In this document: in pieces, positions 21,783-29,910 of the stretch
Numbering within the stretch: position 1 is the first letter of the stretch
Layout of the letters: each line of letters opens with the position of its first letter
Assembly (NCBI RefSeq): GCF_012516315.1
Contig: NZ_CP051185.1
Location: 4,469,363 to 4,533,362 of the forward strand
Origin: Limnospira fusiformis SAG 85.79
GTDB lineage: Bacteria > Cyanobacteriota > Cyanobacteriia > Cyanobacteriales > Microcoleaceae
Length of the DNA stretch: 64,000 nucleotides
Direction: 5' to 3'
Made by a program: the position numbers and the translations under genes
The notes under the pieces: generated by a model
The model's input: only the letters and a program-made list of their open reading frames with translations
The model's database searches: none
Told to the model about the DNA's origin: nothing

Positions 21783-22763
21783 TCACTCACCCAGTTCATC
21801 CAAAGGACTGCGAACCCCTCGGCCACCGCGATTAAGAACGTGGGTGTAAATCCTGGTGGTTTTCACATCTTTGTGGCCTAACAGTTCTTGCACTGTGCGA
21901 ATGTCATAGCCATCCTCAAGCAAGTGGGTGGCAAAGCTATGGCGGAGGGTGTGGCAACTCCCGTGTTTGGTGATACTGGCTTCTTGTTTGGCTGGCTTCA
22001 TCCTGCGTTGAATGCGATCTTCAGAGAGATGATGACGGCGAACGGCTCCGGAACGGGGATCACGAGAACGATGAGCGGCTGGAAATACATACTGCCAGCC
22101 CCATTCTCGTTGGGCATTGGGATATTTGCGGGCGAGGGCATCGGGTAGCTCAACTTCGCCGTACCCGTCGAGGAGTTCGCGATCGTGGGCGAGTTTGGTG
22201 CGGGCAATGTGTTGTTGAAGGGGGAGGATGAGCGATCGGGGCAACATGGTGATGCGATCCTTTTTGCCTTTGCTGTTACGGATGAGGATTTGGCCATGGT
22301 CAAAGTCCACGTCGTTAACTCGCAGTCGTAGGCATTCAGTCAACCGCATCCCAGTCCCGTAGAGTAGGCGGATGACTAAGGCCTCTGCGTCATCCCCAAC
22401 CTTAGCCAGGATTGCCAGGACTTCCGGGCGCGAGAACACAGTGGGCAACCGTTTGGGGTGCTGGGGCCGCTCAATGCCATCAAGGTCTGGCAAGGGAGGG
22501 TCAAGAACTTGGCGGTAGAGAAAGAGCAAGGCACTGAGGGCAACGTTTTGGGTGGAGGCAGCAGTTTTTTTATCGACTGCGAGGTGAGATAGGTAGGCGC
22601 GGACTTCTGGTACGCCCATCTCTCTGGGGTGGCGTTTTTGGTGAAAGAGGATGAAGTCTTGGATGTAATAGAGATAGGAGTTTTCGGTTTTGCGGCTGAG
22701 ATGCCGGAAGCGGATGGCTTGGCGCACATGATCGAGAAGTTGAGACGGTTGAGGCACTTCCAT
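21783..22763 (-). CDS. intI: Integron integrase (IntI), full length (second copy)
   Basis: A 326-residue protein nearly identical to 16738-17718; the differences lie mainly in the first 70 residues ([20 protein letters not shown]) and in a few later positions (DDAEA, RMKPA). All tyrosine-recombinase residues and the IntI-specific insertion are present. It faces left with its palindrome and attI to the right, feeding the peptide-ligase-polyamine cassette. Confidence 0.95.
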   Translation of the reverse strand: MEVPQPSQLLDHVRQAIRFRHLSRKTENSYLYYIQDFILFHQKRHPREMGVPEVRAYLSHLAVDKKTAASTQNVALSALLFLYRQVLDPPLPDLDGIERPQHPKRLPTVFSRPEVLAILAKVGDDAEALVIRLLYGTGMRLTECLRLRVNDVDFDHGQILIRNSKGKKDRITMLPRSLILPLQQHIARTKLAHDRELLDGYGEVELPDALARKYPNAQREWGWQYVFPAAHRSRDPRSGAVRRHHLSEDRIQRRMKPAKQEASITKHGSCHTLRHSFATHLLEDGYDIRTVQELLGHKDVKTTRIYTHVLNRGGRGVRSPLDELGE

Positions 22764-22793
22764 AGCAAACTTGCGCTAAAAGACGACGAAAAG

Positions 22794-22825
22794 GGGTGTT
22801 ATCCTGCACGTGCGGGATAATACCC
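22794..22825. promoter_or_regulatory. Palindrome upstream of intI (near-perfect copy)
   Basis: Left arm GGGTGTTATCCTGCAC and right arm GTGCGGGATAATACCC; two mismatched pairs compared with the perfect copy at 13061. Confidence 0.6.
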
Positions 22826-22852
22826 ATAATATCGGAGTTAGACCGCCAGTGC

Positions 22853-22911
22853 TTGACAACACCCTCCAGTGGTGAGCTATCCTGCAGTTACGATCTAATA
22901 AATAGTTATCC
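22853..22911 (+). promoter_or_regulatory. attI: attI-like site with putative cassette promoter
   Basis: TTGACA at 22853-22858, GAGCTATCC, then CTAATAAATAGTT; crossover G^TT at 22905/22906. The first ORF downstream is the 53-residue peptide at 22970, 59 bp from the TT. Confidence 0.65.
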
Positions 22912-22969
22912 TGTTTGGTTGTTGTTAATGTTAGATCGAGGAATAAATTCGCAAACTTGAGGTAACGCT

Positions 22970-23131
22970 ATGGCTAAGAAAGATAAACCTGGAGATGGTA
23001 CACATGGCAAAGGTGAAAAAGGAATTATGTACGGTGCTGGTTGTCTTACACGACTAGATCCCGTGTCTCGTCCAAGCACCTTTCACTCTTTTCTTGAGCT
23101 TCGTAGCATCTTACGTCAGGTTCAAGCTTAA
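22970..23131 (+). CDS. 53-residue peptide, candidate RiPP-type precursor
   Basis: ATG at 22970 preceded by TTGAGGTAACGCT (good ribosome-binding site). The peptide reads MAKKDKPGDGTHGKGEKGIM, YGAGCLTRLDPVSRPSTFHS, FLELRSILRQVQA. The N-terminal third is Lys/Gly/Asp-rich, with a single Cys25, and the C-terminus is an amphipathic helix. It is the first gene after attI, followed by a strong hairpin and then an asparagine-synthetase-like ligase and a polyamine synthase homologue. That order (short peptide, hairpin, tailoring enzymes) resembles ribosomally made, modified peptides. No known precursor family is recognised, so substrate status is inference. Confidence 0.6.
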   Translation: MAKKDKPGDGTHGKGEKGIMYGAGCLTRLDPVSRPSTFHSFLELRSILRQVQA

Positions 23132-23133
23132 AT

Positions 23134-23175
23134 AAAGAATAGGAGTGGGAAGTATGTACTTCACTCCTGTTCTTT
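23134..23175 (+). terminator. Long hairpin between peptide gene and synthetase genes
   Basis: Left arm AAAGAATAGGAGTG pairs with CACTCCTGTTCTTT (one G-T pair), and the loop itself contains AAGTA-TG-TACTT, giving a nearly continuous stem of about 19 bp. There is no long T run after it, so it may attenuate rather than end transcription, or stabilise the peptide mRNA and lower expression of the enzymes downstream. Confidence 0.65.
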
Positions 23176-23204
23176 GAATAGGACTATCAAACATACATAA
23201 AGAA

Positions 23205-24518
23205 ATGGGCATTGAAATGAGTGACTCTAGCAAAAAGAATGGAAAGCTTATATCTTTACGTTCTCTTTCACTTTTGTTTTCATCAGCATCTCTTTCAGAG
23301 GCTTTTATTCCTCAGTCTCTTTTAGTTGGCGAACAAAAGCACTGGCAATGCCCTAAGCCAACTTTTTCAGGTGCTTCAATTGAGGATCTTCAGATTGCGT
23401 TTCGAGATTCTATTGCTAGAGCGGTGGGTGACAACCAAAAGGTTGCAGTTGCTGTCTCTGGAGGTATAGATAGCTGCGCTGTTCTCAAAGAAGTGTCCAA
23501 ATTGTGTAGTAACGAGAAACAATGTTTTGCGATAGTTGGTAACTTGCGTGATGATGCTAATGTCGACTGTTTAGACGTTGCATCTCAACTAATCAAGAAC
23601 CTCAACATAAAATGTACTATAGTGTCGGTTGAGGAACACGAAGCTTCTAGGGAAGTGATGTGGCATCCAAGTGGACCTAATCTCTGCGCAATACCCCTCA
23701 TGACGAGGGCAATAGCTGAACGGGCGATCGATTGTGGTGCAGAAATTTTACTAACTGGTGAAGGAGCAGATGGTCTTTTCGGTGCGCCTAAATACCTTCT
23801 TCCAATCACGCTGGGTAAACTGAAGCTTCGCAAATCTGGAACTCTTTTTCGTGATATTTATTCTGTTGGGTGGAAACCCCTTGCCTTAGAACTTCTCTCA
23901 GGTATCAGTCTTCTTCTACCAAAGAAGTTACAAACTCAAATCTATTGGTCTACTAACTTACCAGAATCGTGTTCTGTTTACGTCCCTGAAATCATAAATC
24001 CCAAACTACACCCTTACATTCAAGATTGGACATCTCGATGGATTGCAGAGCGAGTTAACTTTCACTTGGGAAATACCTCCAATTGGGCAGCAGCAGATGC
24101 AATAGATGCAATTTTTCCTGATGAACCTTATCCACCTTCGGGTAGTATCGCTGAATACAATCCTTTTCAAGATGCTCATGTCTTTGAGGTGGCAATGAGT
24201 CTTCCTTTGGAAGAAAGATATAACGAATCTTTTCAAAAAGCCTATCACCGTCAAAAAGCTATGGTAGTTGAACTTCTTGGTAGAGAGGCGGTATCTATTT
24301 TACCTCCTGGGAAGCAGTTTTTTCGTAAAGCATTTAATAGAATGGAAGATAGTCGACCTGTAGATTCTACAATCTGCGAAAAGGTTGGTCTTTTTGTTAC
24401 TAAGCCAAATATCCCTTATGATGAAAGCTGTGCATCTATACTTATCCGTCATCATATACGTGCAGTGGAGACATGGCTTAAGGGCGCTATTGACAGGGGA
24501 TACTCTGTGGTAGGGTGA
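23205..24518 (+). CDS. Asparagine-synthetase-like amide ligase lacking the glutaminase domain
   Basis: A 437-residue protein. The ATP-pyrophosphatase loop SGGIDS (85-90) and the second AsnB signature GEGADGLFG (185-193) are present, with a C-terminal EYNPFQDAHVFEVAMSLP matching the AsnB substrate region. AsnB normally starts with a Cys-dependent glutaminase domain; this protein has only about 60 other residues before the synthetase domain. It must use free ammonia or another amine. Stand-alone AsnB-type domains occur as amide-forming enzymes in peptide biosynthesis (lasso-peptide macrolactam synthetases). Next to a polyamine synthase, an amine-to-carboxylate ligation is an attractive inference. 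Second start at 23217. Confidence 0.82.
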   Translation: MGIEMSDSSKKNGKLISLRSLSLLFSSASLSEAFIPQSLLVGEQKHWQCPKPTFSGASIEDLQIAFRDSIARAVGDNQKVAVAVSGGIDSCAVLKEVSKLCSNEKQCFAIVGNLRDDANVDCLDVASQLIKNLNIKCTIVSVEEHEASREVMWHPSGPNLCAIPLMTRAIAERAIDCGAEILLTGEGADGLFGAPKYLLPITLGKLKLRKSGTLFRDIYSVGWKPLALELLSGISLLLPKKLQTQIYWSTNLPESCSVYVPEIINPKLHPYIQDWTSRWIAERVNFHLGNTSNWAAADAIDAIFPDEPYPPSGSIAEYNPFQDAHVFEVAMSLPLEERYNESFQKAYHRQKAMVVELLGREAVSILPPGKQFFRKAFNRMEDSRPVDSTICEKVGLFVTKPNIPYDESCASILIRHHIRAVETWLKGAIDRGYSVVG

Positions 24519-24564
24519 GTTTTACCTTATGTTAGAGAAGATGTAATTAAAAAATGACCAAAAA

Positions 24565-26295
24565 ATGTCAAACTACTTAATTAAAGCAAGGCTTGAGTTG
24601 TCATCGAGATGGGGAACTGAGTTTAAGCGTATTCGTGCCCTCATATCATGCCTTACTGAAAGGCAGTGGTGTTCAGTTGAGCAACTCATTCAGGAATCTG
24701 CTTTATCCCACAAAACTGTGACTAGTCTGTTACGAGACCTAGAGCCTTGGATTGATAAAAATGGGAACTATATACGCTTTAAAGAGCAATTCACAGATGA
24801 TGCACGATCTGTTTTTGATTGCGAGTCGTTGTTTGTGAAAAAAATTCAAGATCCTTACGATGCCTTAATCATTGAAAATCAGACTCTACTCGACAGCATT
24901 ACGGATATTGTTCGGGAAATGCCACTGTCTGACTTGAATCTTGATCATGTATCGGCAACTCCTGAAACCTGTATTAAACGTGCGTTGTTCTTATCCTACA
25001 CATATGAGATTGCTGATAAAAGAATTTTGTGCCTTGGTGATCATGATCTTACATCAATAGCACTTTCACTTATCTATCCAGATTTGGACATAACCGTAGT
25101 TGATATTGATGAGCGTATACTTGACTATATCTATAATGTTTCTCAGCAGCATGGATGGTCTATAAAAACTGCCTTTGCTGACTTTCGGGTTGAACTTCCA
25201 AGAAGTTGTTTAGCGAGCTTTGATCTGGTTTTTACTGATCCGCCATATACTTCATCTGGAATCGATTGTTTCCTAAGACGTGGACTTGCGGCCCTCAAGC
25301 AAGATAAGTTTTCACGTCTGCTGTTTTGCTATGGATTTGGTGAACAGCACCCTGCAATAGGTCTTAAAGTGCAATCTGTTCTGCCTCAACTTAGGTTAGT
25401 ATTAGAGGCTTTACTACCTAAATTTAATCGATATTTTGGTGCTCAAGCAATAGGTAGTAGTAGTGATTTATATATCTGCCGACCTACCAAAGAGACGTGG
25501 ATGACTATCACTAAGTTGCCTAACTCAAGTTCACAAATTTATACACATGGAAGTAGTTCTGAGGAAACGACTTCTGCAGTACTGCCAAAAGAAATTTTAG
25601 AAGAAACGTTAAAGATTAGCTTTGACTTAAAACTTACAGATATTACTCTTGTTGGTGAAGGATTGAAAAGCTTACCTTTTGATTTAAATTCTTATCAAGT
25701 AGAATTCTTATCTCTAGGTAAATATTTTCAAAGTATGTACTTTAAAAAAGGCAAACCTCCTTTTACAAGAGAACCTCATTCTAACTTAGTTATTGTAAGT
25801 CTTTATCCAAGCTATTGGTCAAGTTTGATTCGCTTTTTTCTTATCTCTGTCGCGGAGCGCCTTGTAATTGTCGGTAAATATTCTGATTTTCATGAAACTA
25901 CACTTGCGAACCAATTTCTAAGAAAGATAGTAGAGAGTAAATATGAATGTAACATTCACAAGATGAATGCTAAGGGTCACAAAAACTTGAGTATTTTAGT
26001 TGCAGATAAGATAGAATTATCTAAAACAGATGCATTAAGCTATATCTTACGATATGTCATCGATCATCGATATGCAAAATTAAGAAATTCTTGGAGAGAA
26101 GCTTTAATATCTTGGTTTAGTCTTAAAAATATTGAAGTGACAAAGAATCAAGCTCGACAAATAGTAGATAAGTATTTATCTTCTCAACAATGCCCAGGCT
26201 ATCTATCGGAGTTTCCAATGTTTTTGCTTACAACTCTTATTGCCAATATTAAAGCGTCCATTTCTGAGTTATATTCAACACACATTGTAGACTAG
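24565..26295 (+). CDS. BpsA-like (DUF43) aminopropyltransferase with extra C-terminal domain
   Basis: A 576-residue protein. Residues 15-75 resemble a winged helix. Residues 150-300 match branched-chain polyamine synthase (N4-bis-aminopropylspermidine synthase): ILCLGDHDLTSIALSL, TVVDIDERILDYIY, and FTDPPYTSSGIDCFLRRGL. BpsA transfers aminopropyl groups from decarboxylated AdoMet to polyamines. Standard BpsA ends near 350 residues; about 230 additional residues follow that I do not recognise. It is third in the cassette operon and ends 15 bases before attC. A polyamine or peptide aminopropylation role is inferred from family and neighbours. AT-rich, no HIP1. Confidence 0.8.
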   Translation: MSNYLIKARLELSSRWGTEFKRIRALISCLTERQWCSVEQLIQESALSHKTVTSLLRDLEPWIDKNGNYIRFKEQFTDDARSVFDCESLFVKKIQDPYDALIIENQTLLDSITDIVREMPLSDLNLDHVSATPETCIKRALFLSYTYEIADKRILCLGDHDLTSIALSLIYPDLDITVVDIDERILDYIYNVSQQHGWSIKTAFADFRVELPRSCLASFDLVFTDPPYTSSGIDCFLRRGLAALKQDKFSRLLFCYGFGEQHPAIGLKVQSVLPQLRLVLEALLPKFNRYFGAQAIGSSSDLYICRPTKETWMTITKLPNSSSQIYTHGSSSEETTSAVLPKEILEETLKISFDLKLTDITLVGEGLKSLPFDLNSYQVEFLSLGKYFQSMYFKKGKPPFTREPHSNLVIVSLYPSYWSSLIRFFLISVAERLVIVGKYSDFHETTLANQFLRKIVESKYECNIHKMNAKGHKNLSILVADKIELSKTDALSYILRYVIDHRYAKLRNSWREALISWFSLKNIEVTKNQARQIVDKYLSSQQCPGYLSEFPMFLLTTLIANIKASISELYSTHIVD

Positions 26296-26310
26296 GTTGT
26301 GAGTCATGTA

Positions 26311-26396
26311 GGCTAACACAACGTTGAAGCTGACCCAGCAAGAGTAATCTTTAAAAGTCAAAGTTTGACTGAGGCGGCTCAACTAGACCGTTAAAT
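26311..26396 (+). repeat. attC: attC site 6
   Basis: R'' GGCTAAC (26311-26317), inner boxes GTTGAAGCTGACC and GGCGGCTCAACT, R' GTTAAAT (26390-26396). The cassette starts TTATCC at 22906; R' GTTATCC and R'' complement at six of seven positions, bounding a single three-gene cassette of about 3.5 kb. Confidence 0.85.
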
Positions 26397-26675
26397 CTTA
26401 TCAAGGTGGGGATGTGATGTTTTTTGGAGACAATACCTATATCAATCCGCCATGATTTGTGAAAATTTTGACTCCCCTCCCCCAAGTAGGGGCTGGGTCT
26501 CCCTGCCATAGCTACTATACCTTTCAACAACATTGGCAGGTTTAGGAAAGTCTACCCCCTTTCCAAGAGCGCGATCGCGCTATGCTCAATCTACCTGAGA
26601 GCCGCGATCATCGATAGAATGGGGATAAAGTTCTGGGTAGAGTGGCAATGACTGAGTTGCTGGAGCGTGCGATTT
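26391..26675 (+). repeat. Common leader repeat (copy 6) with insertion
   Basis: Same leader, but about 80 bp are inserted near 26437-26518, containing CCCCTCCCCCAAGTAGGGGC. The antitoxin-start relic and PIN relic follow as in other copies. Confidence 0.7.
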
Positions 26676-26843
26676 GCATCAAGATTGGGTCATCAAGCGA
26701 TGCGTCGTTTTGTATCCAACATGACACCTAATACGGTTCAAGTTGAGCCTCTCATTCCAGAGGACTTAGTACGGGTGCATGAAATTTTGGAACAGTATGC
26801 TGATAACCAGCTTGATTTTACCCCCTTGCTTACTAAAAAATAG
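26676..26843 (+). pseudogene. PIN toxin C-terminal relic (copy 3)
   Basis: Identical to 11680-11847 and 20502-20669. Confidence 0.55.
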
Positions 26844-26852
26844 AGGATTAAA

Positions 26853-27107
26853 ATGATTGTCACACTAGATCTGCCAGCAGAATTAGAAGATGAACTGTCT
26901 CTTGAGGCATCCCAGTTAAAGCTACCTATCACAGAGTATATTTTGCGTGTCCTATCGTTTCGCCCGTTTCTTCAAAATCCGCCAAAAACAGGTGCAGAAC
27001 TTGTTACTTACTGGGAAAATAGCGGAATTATCAACTCTCGTCCTGATATTACCGATAGTCAAGAATATGCTCGCAGATTACGTCGTGAAGCTGAAACCCG
27101 TGAGTGA
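26853..27107 (+). CDS. VapB-type antitoxin (platform copy 3)
   Basis: Protein identical to the copies at 11857 and 20679. Intact, followed by its PIN toxin. Confidence 0.8.
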   Translation: MIVTLDLPAELEDELSLEASQLKLPITEYILRVLSFRPFLQNPPKTGAELVTYWENSGIINSRPDITDSQEYARRLRREAETRE

Positions 27108-27121
27108 TTCTAGGTGGCTCC

Positions 27122-27502
27122 ATGTATTTACTTGATACCGATATTTTTATTGACATTCAAAGAGGCTTTACACCTGCTTTAAGTTGGTTTGTCTCTCTCC
27201 AAGAACTGCCCAGTATCCCTGGCTTCGTTGTTATGGAGTTGATTCAGGACGCACAAAATAAGCAACAAGTTCGTAAAGCCTTGCAACTTGTTGCACCACT
27301 ACCTGTAGTCTGGCCTACTGAAATTGACTGTGCGCGTGCGCTCTCAGATTTCACGGCTTACCATTTATCACATAAAGTGGGATTAATTGATGCTTTGATA
27401 GCTGCCTGTGCTGTAGGTCAGGGCTTTACCCTTTGCACCTTCAATACTAAGCATTATCGAGTCATTCCAGGACTAAAAATAGAGCAACCGTATAACCGCT
27501 AG
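27122..27502 (+). CDS. vapC: VapC-type PIN toxin (platform copy 3)
   Basis: Protein identical to 12126-12506. Catalytic residues intact. The alternative GTG start at 27104 gives MILGGS before MYLLDTD. Confidence 0.87.
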   Translation: MYLLDTDIFIDIQRGFTPALSWFVSLQELPSIPGFVVMELIQDAQNKQQVRKALQLVAPLPVVWPTEIDCARALSDFTAYHLSHKVGLIDALIAACAVGQGFTLCTFNTKHYRVIPGLKIEQPYNR

Positions 27503-27507
27503 GCGCG

Positions 27508-27527
27508 GGCTAACTTCACCGTTAAAT
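27508..27527 (+). repeat. Collapsed attC (20 bp)
   Basis: GGCTAAC TTCACC GTTAAAT, as at 12512 and 21334. Confidence 0.6.
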
Positions 27528-27561
27528 TCTATCAAGGTGGGGATGTGCTGTTTTTGTAGCA

Positions 27562-27858
27562 ATGACTGAGTTGCTTGAGCGGGCAATACAGATCCTGCGG
27601 GCGAAGCTCTACGATATTAAACTCCAAGAGCGGCAGGAGAAGGTGACTTCGTTGCGGCGATCGCAGGTGGGGACGGGGGCGCGATCGGAGAAGATCCGCA
27701 CCTACAATTACAAGGACAACCGGATCACGGATCACCGTTTGGGGCAAAATTTCACGCTGGCAAATATCCTCGATGGGGATATTGATCAGGTGATGGAGGC
27801 TTGTATTTCTCAGGATCAGCAGGAGCGGCTGGAGCAGTTGGCCAATGCAACGGAGTAA
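27562..27858 (+). pseudogene. Antitoxin/RF-1 chimera (copy 3)
   Basis: Third copy of the 98-residue chimera (see 12566), same protein sequence, ending at the 3' side of the integrase pseudogene. Confidence 0.8.
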
Positions 27859-27956
27859 GGTGTGGGGTGTGCCCACCGACCTTTGTGTTTAATCAACAGT
27901 TGGGTGGTGGATTTTGTCAACCTCCGGAATGTGGGTTTAAGTCTGTTTCTGAACGC

Positions 27957-28932
27957 TCACTCACCCAGTTCATCCAAAGGACTGCGAACCCCTCAGCCAC
28001 CGCGATTAAGAACGTGGGTGTAAATCCTGGTGGTTTTCACATCTTTGTGGCCTAACAGTTCTTGCACTGTGCGAATGTCATAGCCATCCTCAAGCAAGTG
28101 GGTGGCAAAGCTATGGCGGAGGGTGTGGCAACTCCCGTGTTTGGTGATACTGGCTTGTTGTTTGGCTGGCTTCATCCTGCGTTGAATGCGATCTTCAGAG
28201 AGATGATGACGGCGAACGGCTCCGGAACGGGGGTCACGAGAACGATGAGCGGCTGGAAATACATACTGCCAGCCCCATTCTCGTTGGGCATTGGGATATT
28301 TGCGGGCGAGGGCATCGGGTAGCTCCACTTCGCCGTAGCCGTCGAGGAGTTCGCGATCGTGGGCGAGTTTGGTGCGGGCAATGTGTTGTTGAAGGGGGAG
28401 AATGAGCGATCGGGGCAACATGGTGATGCGATCCTTTTTGCCTTTGCTGTTACGGATGAGGATTTGGCCATGGTCAAAGTCCACGTCCTTAACTCGCAGT
28501 CGTAGGCATTCAGTCAACCGCATCCCAGTCCCGTAGAGTAGGCGGATGACCAAGGCCTCTGGGTCATCCCCAACCTTAGCCAGGATTGCCAGCACTTCCG
28601 GGCGCGAGAACACAGTGGGCAACCGCTTGGGGCACTGGGGCCGCTCAAGGACATCAAGGTCTGGCAAGGGAAGGTCAAGAACTTAGCGGTAGAGAACGAG
28701 CAAGGCACTGGGGGCAACGTTTTGGGTGGAGGCAGCCATTTTTTTATCGACCGCGAGGTAGTAAGAGGCGCGGAGTTCTGGTACTCCCATCTCTCTGGGG
28801 TGGCGTTTTTGTTGAAACAAGATGAAGTCTCGGATATAGTAGAGTATGGAACTTCTCGGTTTTGCGACTGAGATGCCTAAAGCGGATGGCTTGGCGCACG
28901 CGATCAAGAAGTTTGGGCGGTTGAGGCACTGA
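27957..28932 (-). pseudogene. intI: Integron integrase pseudogene (third platform)
   Basis: Matches the full integrases but is broken. CGA has become TGA at 27995-27993, cutting the last 12 residues (after VLNRGG); the N-terminal third carries stops and frameshifts around 28680-28860. The central region reads [20 protein letters not shown] to THVLNRGG. The 5' side ends at GAGGCACT (about 28930) and the palindrome, promoter and attI are gone, replaced directly by a toxin-antitoxin pair. Confidence 0.85.
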
Positions 28933-28958
28933 TGAGTGGTCATAAGGAGAAAATTATC

Positions 28959-29222
28959 ATGCAGATTACGATTGAACTTCCCGACGACATAGCCAATCAA
29001 TTACAACCCGTCAATGTTTCCCGCCGAGTTCTAGAACTTATCGCTGCCGATCACTATCGTCAAGGTCGTATTGGAGCCGCCGAAGTGCGACAAATACTTA
29101 ACTTTTCCTCTCGTTGGGAAACCTACAAATTTCTTAAGCGTGAGAAAGCTTATTTGCCCTATACTGAAGACGATTTAGAGCAGGATGTCCAAGCGATTCG
29201 CAATCTGTTGGCTACGGAATGA
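28959..29222 (+). CDS. UPF0175-type antitoxin
   Basis: An 87-residue protein MQITIELPDDIANQLQPVNV with SRRVLELIAADHYRQGRIGA and EVRQILNFSSRWETYKFLKR: the UPF0175 fold, a predicted DNA-binding antitoxin usually paired with DUF3368 PIN toxins. AAGGAG eight bases upstream supports the ATG at 28959. Its TGA overlaps the toxin ATG. Confidence 0.85.
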   Translation: MQITIELPDDIANQLQPVNVSRRVLELIAADHYRQGRIGAAEVRQILNFSSRWETYKFLKREKAYLPYTEDDLEQDVQAIRNLLATE

Positions 29223-29698
29223 TTATTGTTTCCAATACCTCCCCAATCAACTACCTGATTCTGATTGGGCAGATCGACTTACTACCTGAATTGTTCCGGC
29301 AGGTCATCATTCCCCAAGCAGTTTATAGCGAACTATCTGATACGGAAGCTCCAAACCTTGTCCGAACTTGGATAACAACTCCACCCAATTGGCTCAAAAT
29401 TCAACCTCAACCTGTCAGCCAAGCTTCGGATACAATCATTAATTTGCTTGATCCTGGAGAACGTGCAGCTATCCTTCTAGCCCAAGAACTGAAAGCTAAC
29501 TTACTTTTGCTAGATGACATGAAAGCGCGACGCACTGCGATAGACAGAGGTTTGAGCATTACAGGTATCCTCGGAATTTTGGATCAGGCAGCAACCCTAA
29601 AGCTCATCGACCTACCTCTTGCCGTTCAAAGCCTTCAAGCTACATCTTTTTGGGCATCTGACAGTTTGTTTCAAAGGTTATTAGACAAGCACACTTAA
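29219..29698 (+). CDS. DUF3368 PIN-domain toxin
   Basis: A 159-residue protein MIIVSNTSPINYLILIGQID: the NTSPxxxL start, VYSELSD, DPGERAAILLAQEL and LLLDDMKARRTA are the DUF3368 signatures, with acidic PIN residues at E in YSEL, DPGE and LLDD. A predicted ribonuclease toxin coupled to the preceding UPF0175 antitoxin. The attC 60 bases downstream shows it is the body of a cassette whose left border was lost with the attI. Confidence 0.86.
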   Translation: MIIVSNTSPINYLILIGQIDLLPELFRQVIIPQAVYSELSDTEAPNLVRTWITTPPNWLKIQPQPVSQASDTIINLLDPGERAAILLAQELKANLLLLDDMKARRTAIDRGLSITGILGILDQAATLKLIDLPLAVQSLQATSFWASDSLFQRLLDKHT

Positions 29699-29757
29699 AG
29701 CCTCACTACGTAGACTAAAGTACACCGCTCAACTTGAATCTACATCCTCTGAGATCG

Positions 29758-29843
29758 GGCTAACAAATCGATGGAGCCGACCGTATCAAGATTATCTGTG
29801 GGAAACCGAGGTTATCTGCGGCGGCTCATCTCAACGGTTAGAC
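29758..29843 (+). repeat. attC: attC site 7
   Basis: R'' GGCTAAC (29758-29764), inner boxes GATGGAGCCGACCG and GCGGCTCATCTC, R' GTTAGAC (29837-29843). Confidence 0.87.
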
Positions 29844-29910
29844 GCTTCGTTATTTACAAAAGTATGCTGATTAAGTTTGGGCCAGATAATCTTAGAAGAT
29901 CGGGGGAATT

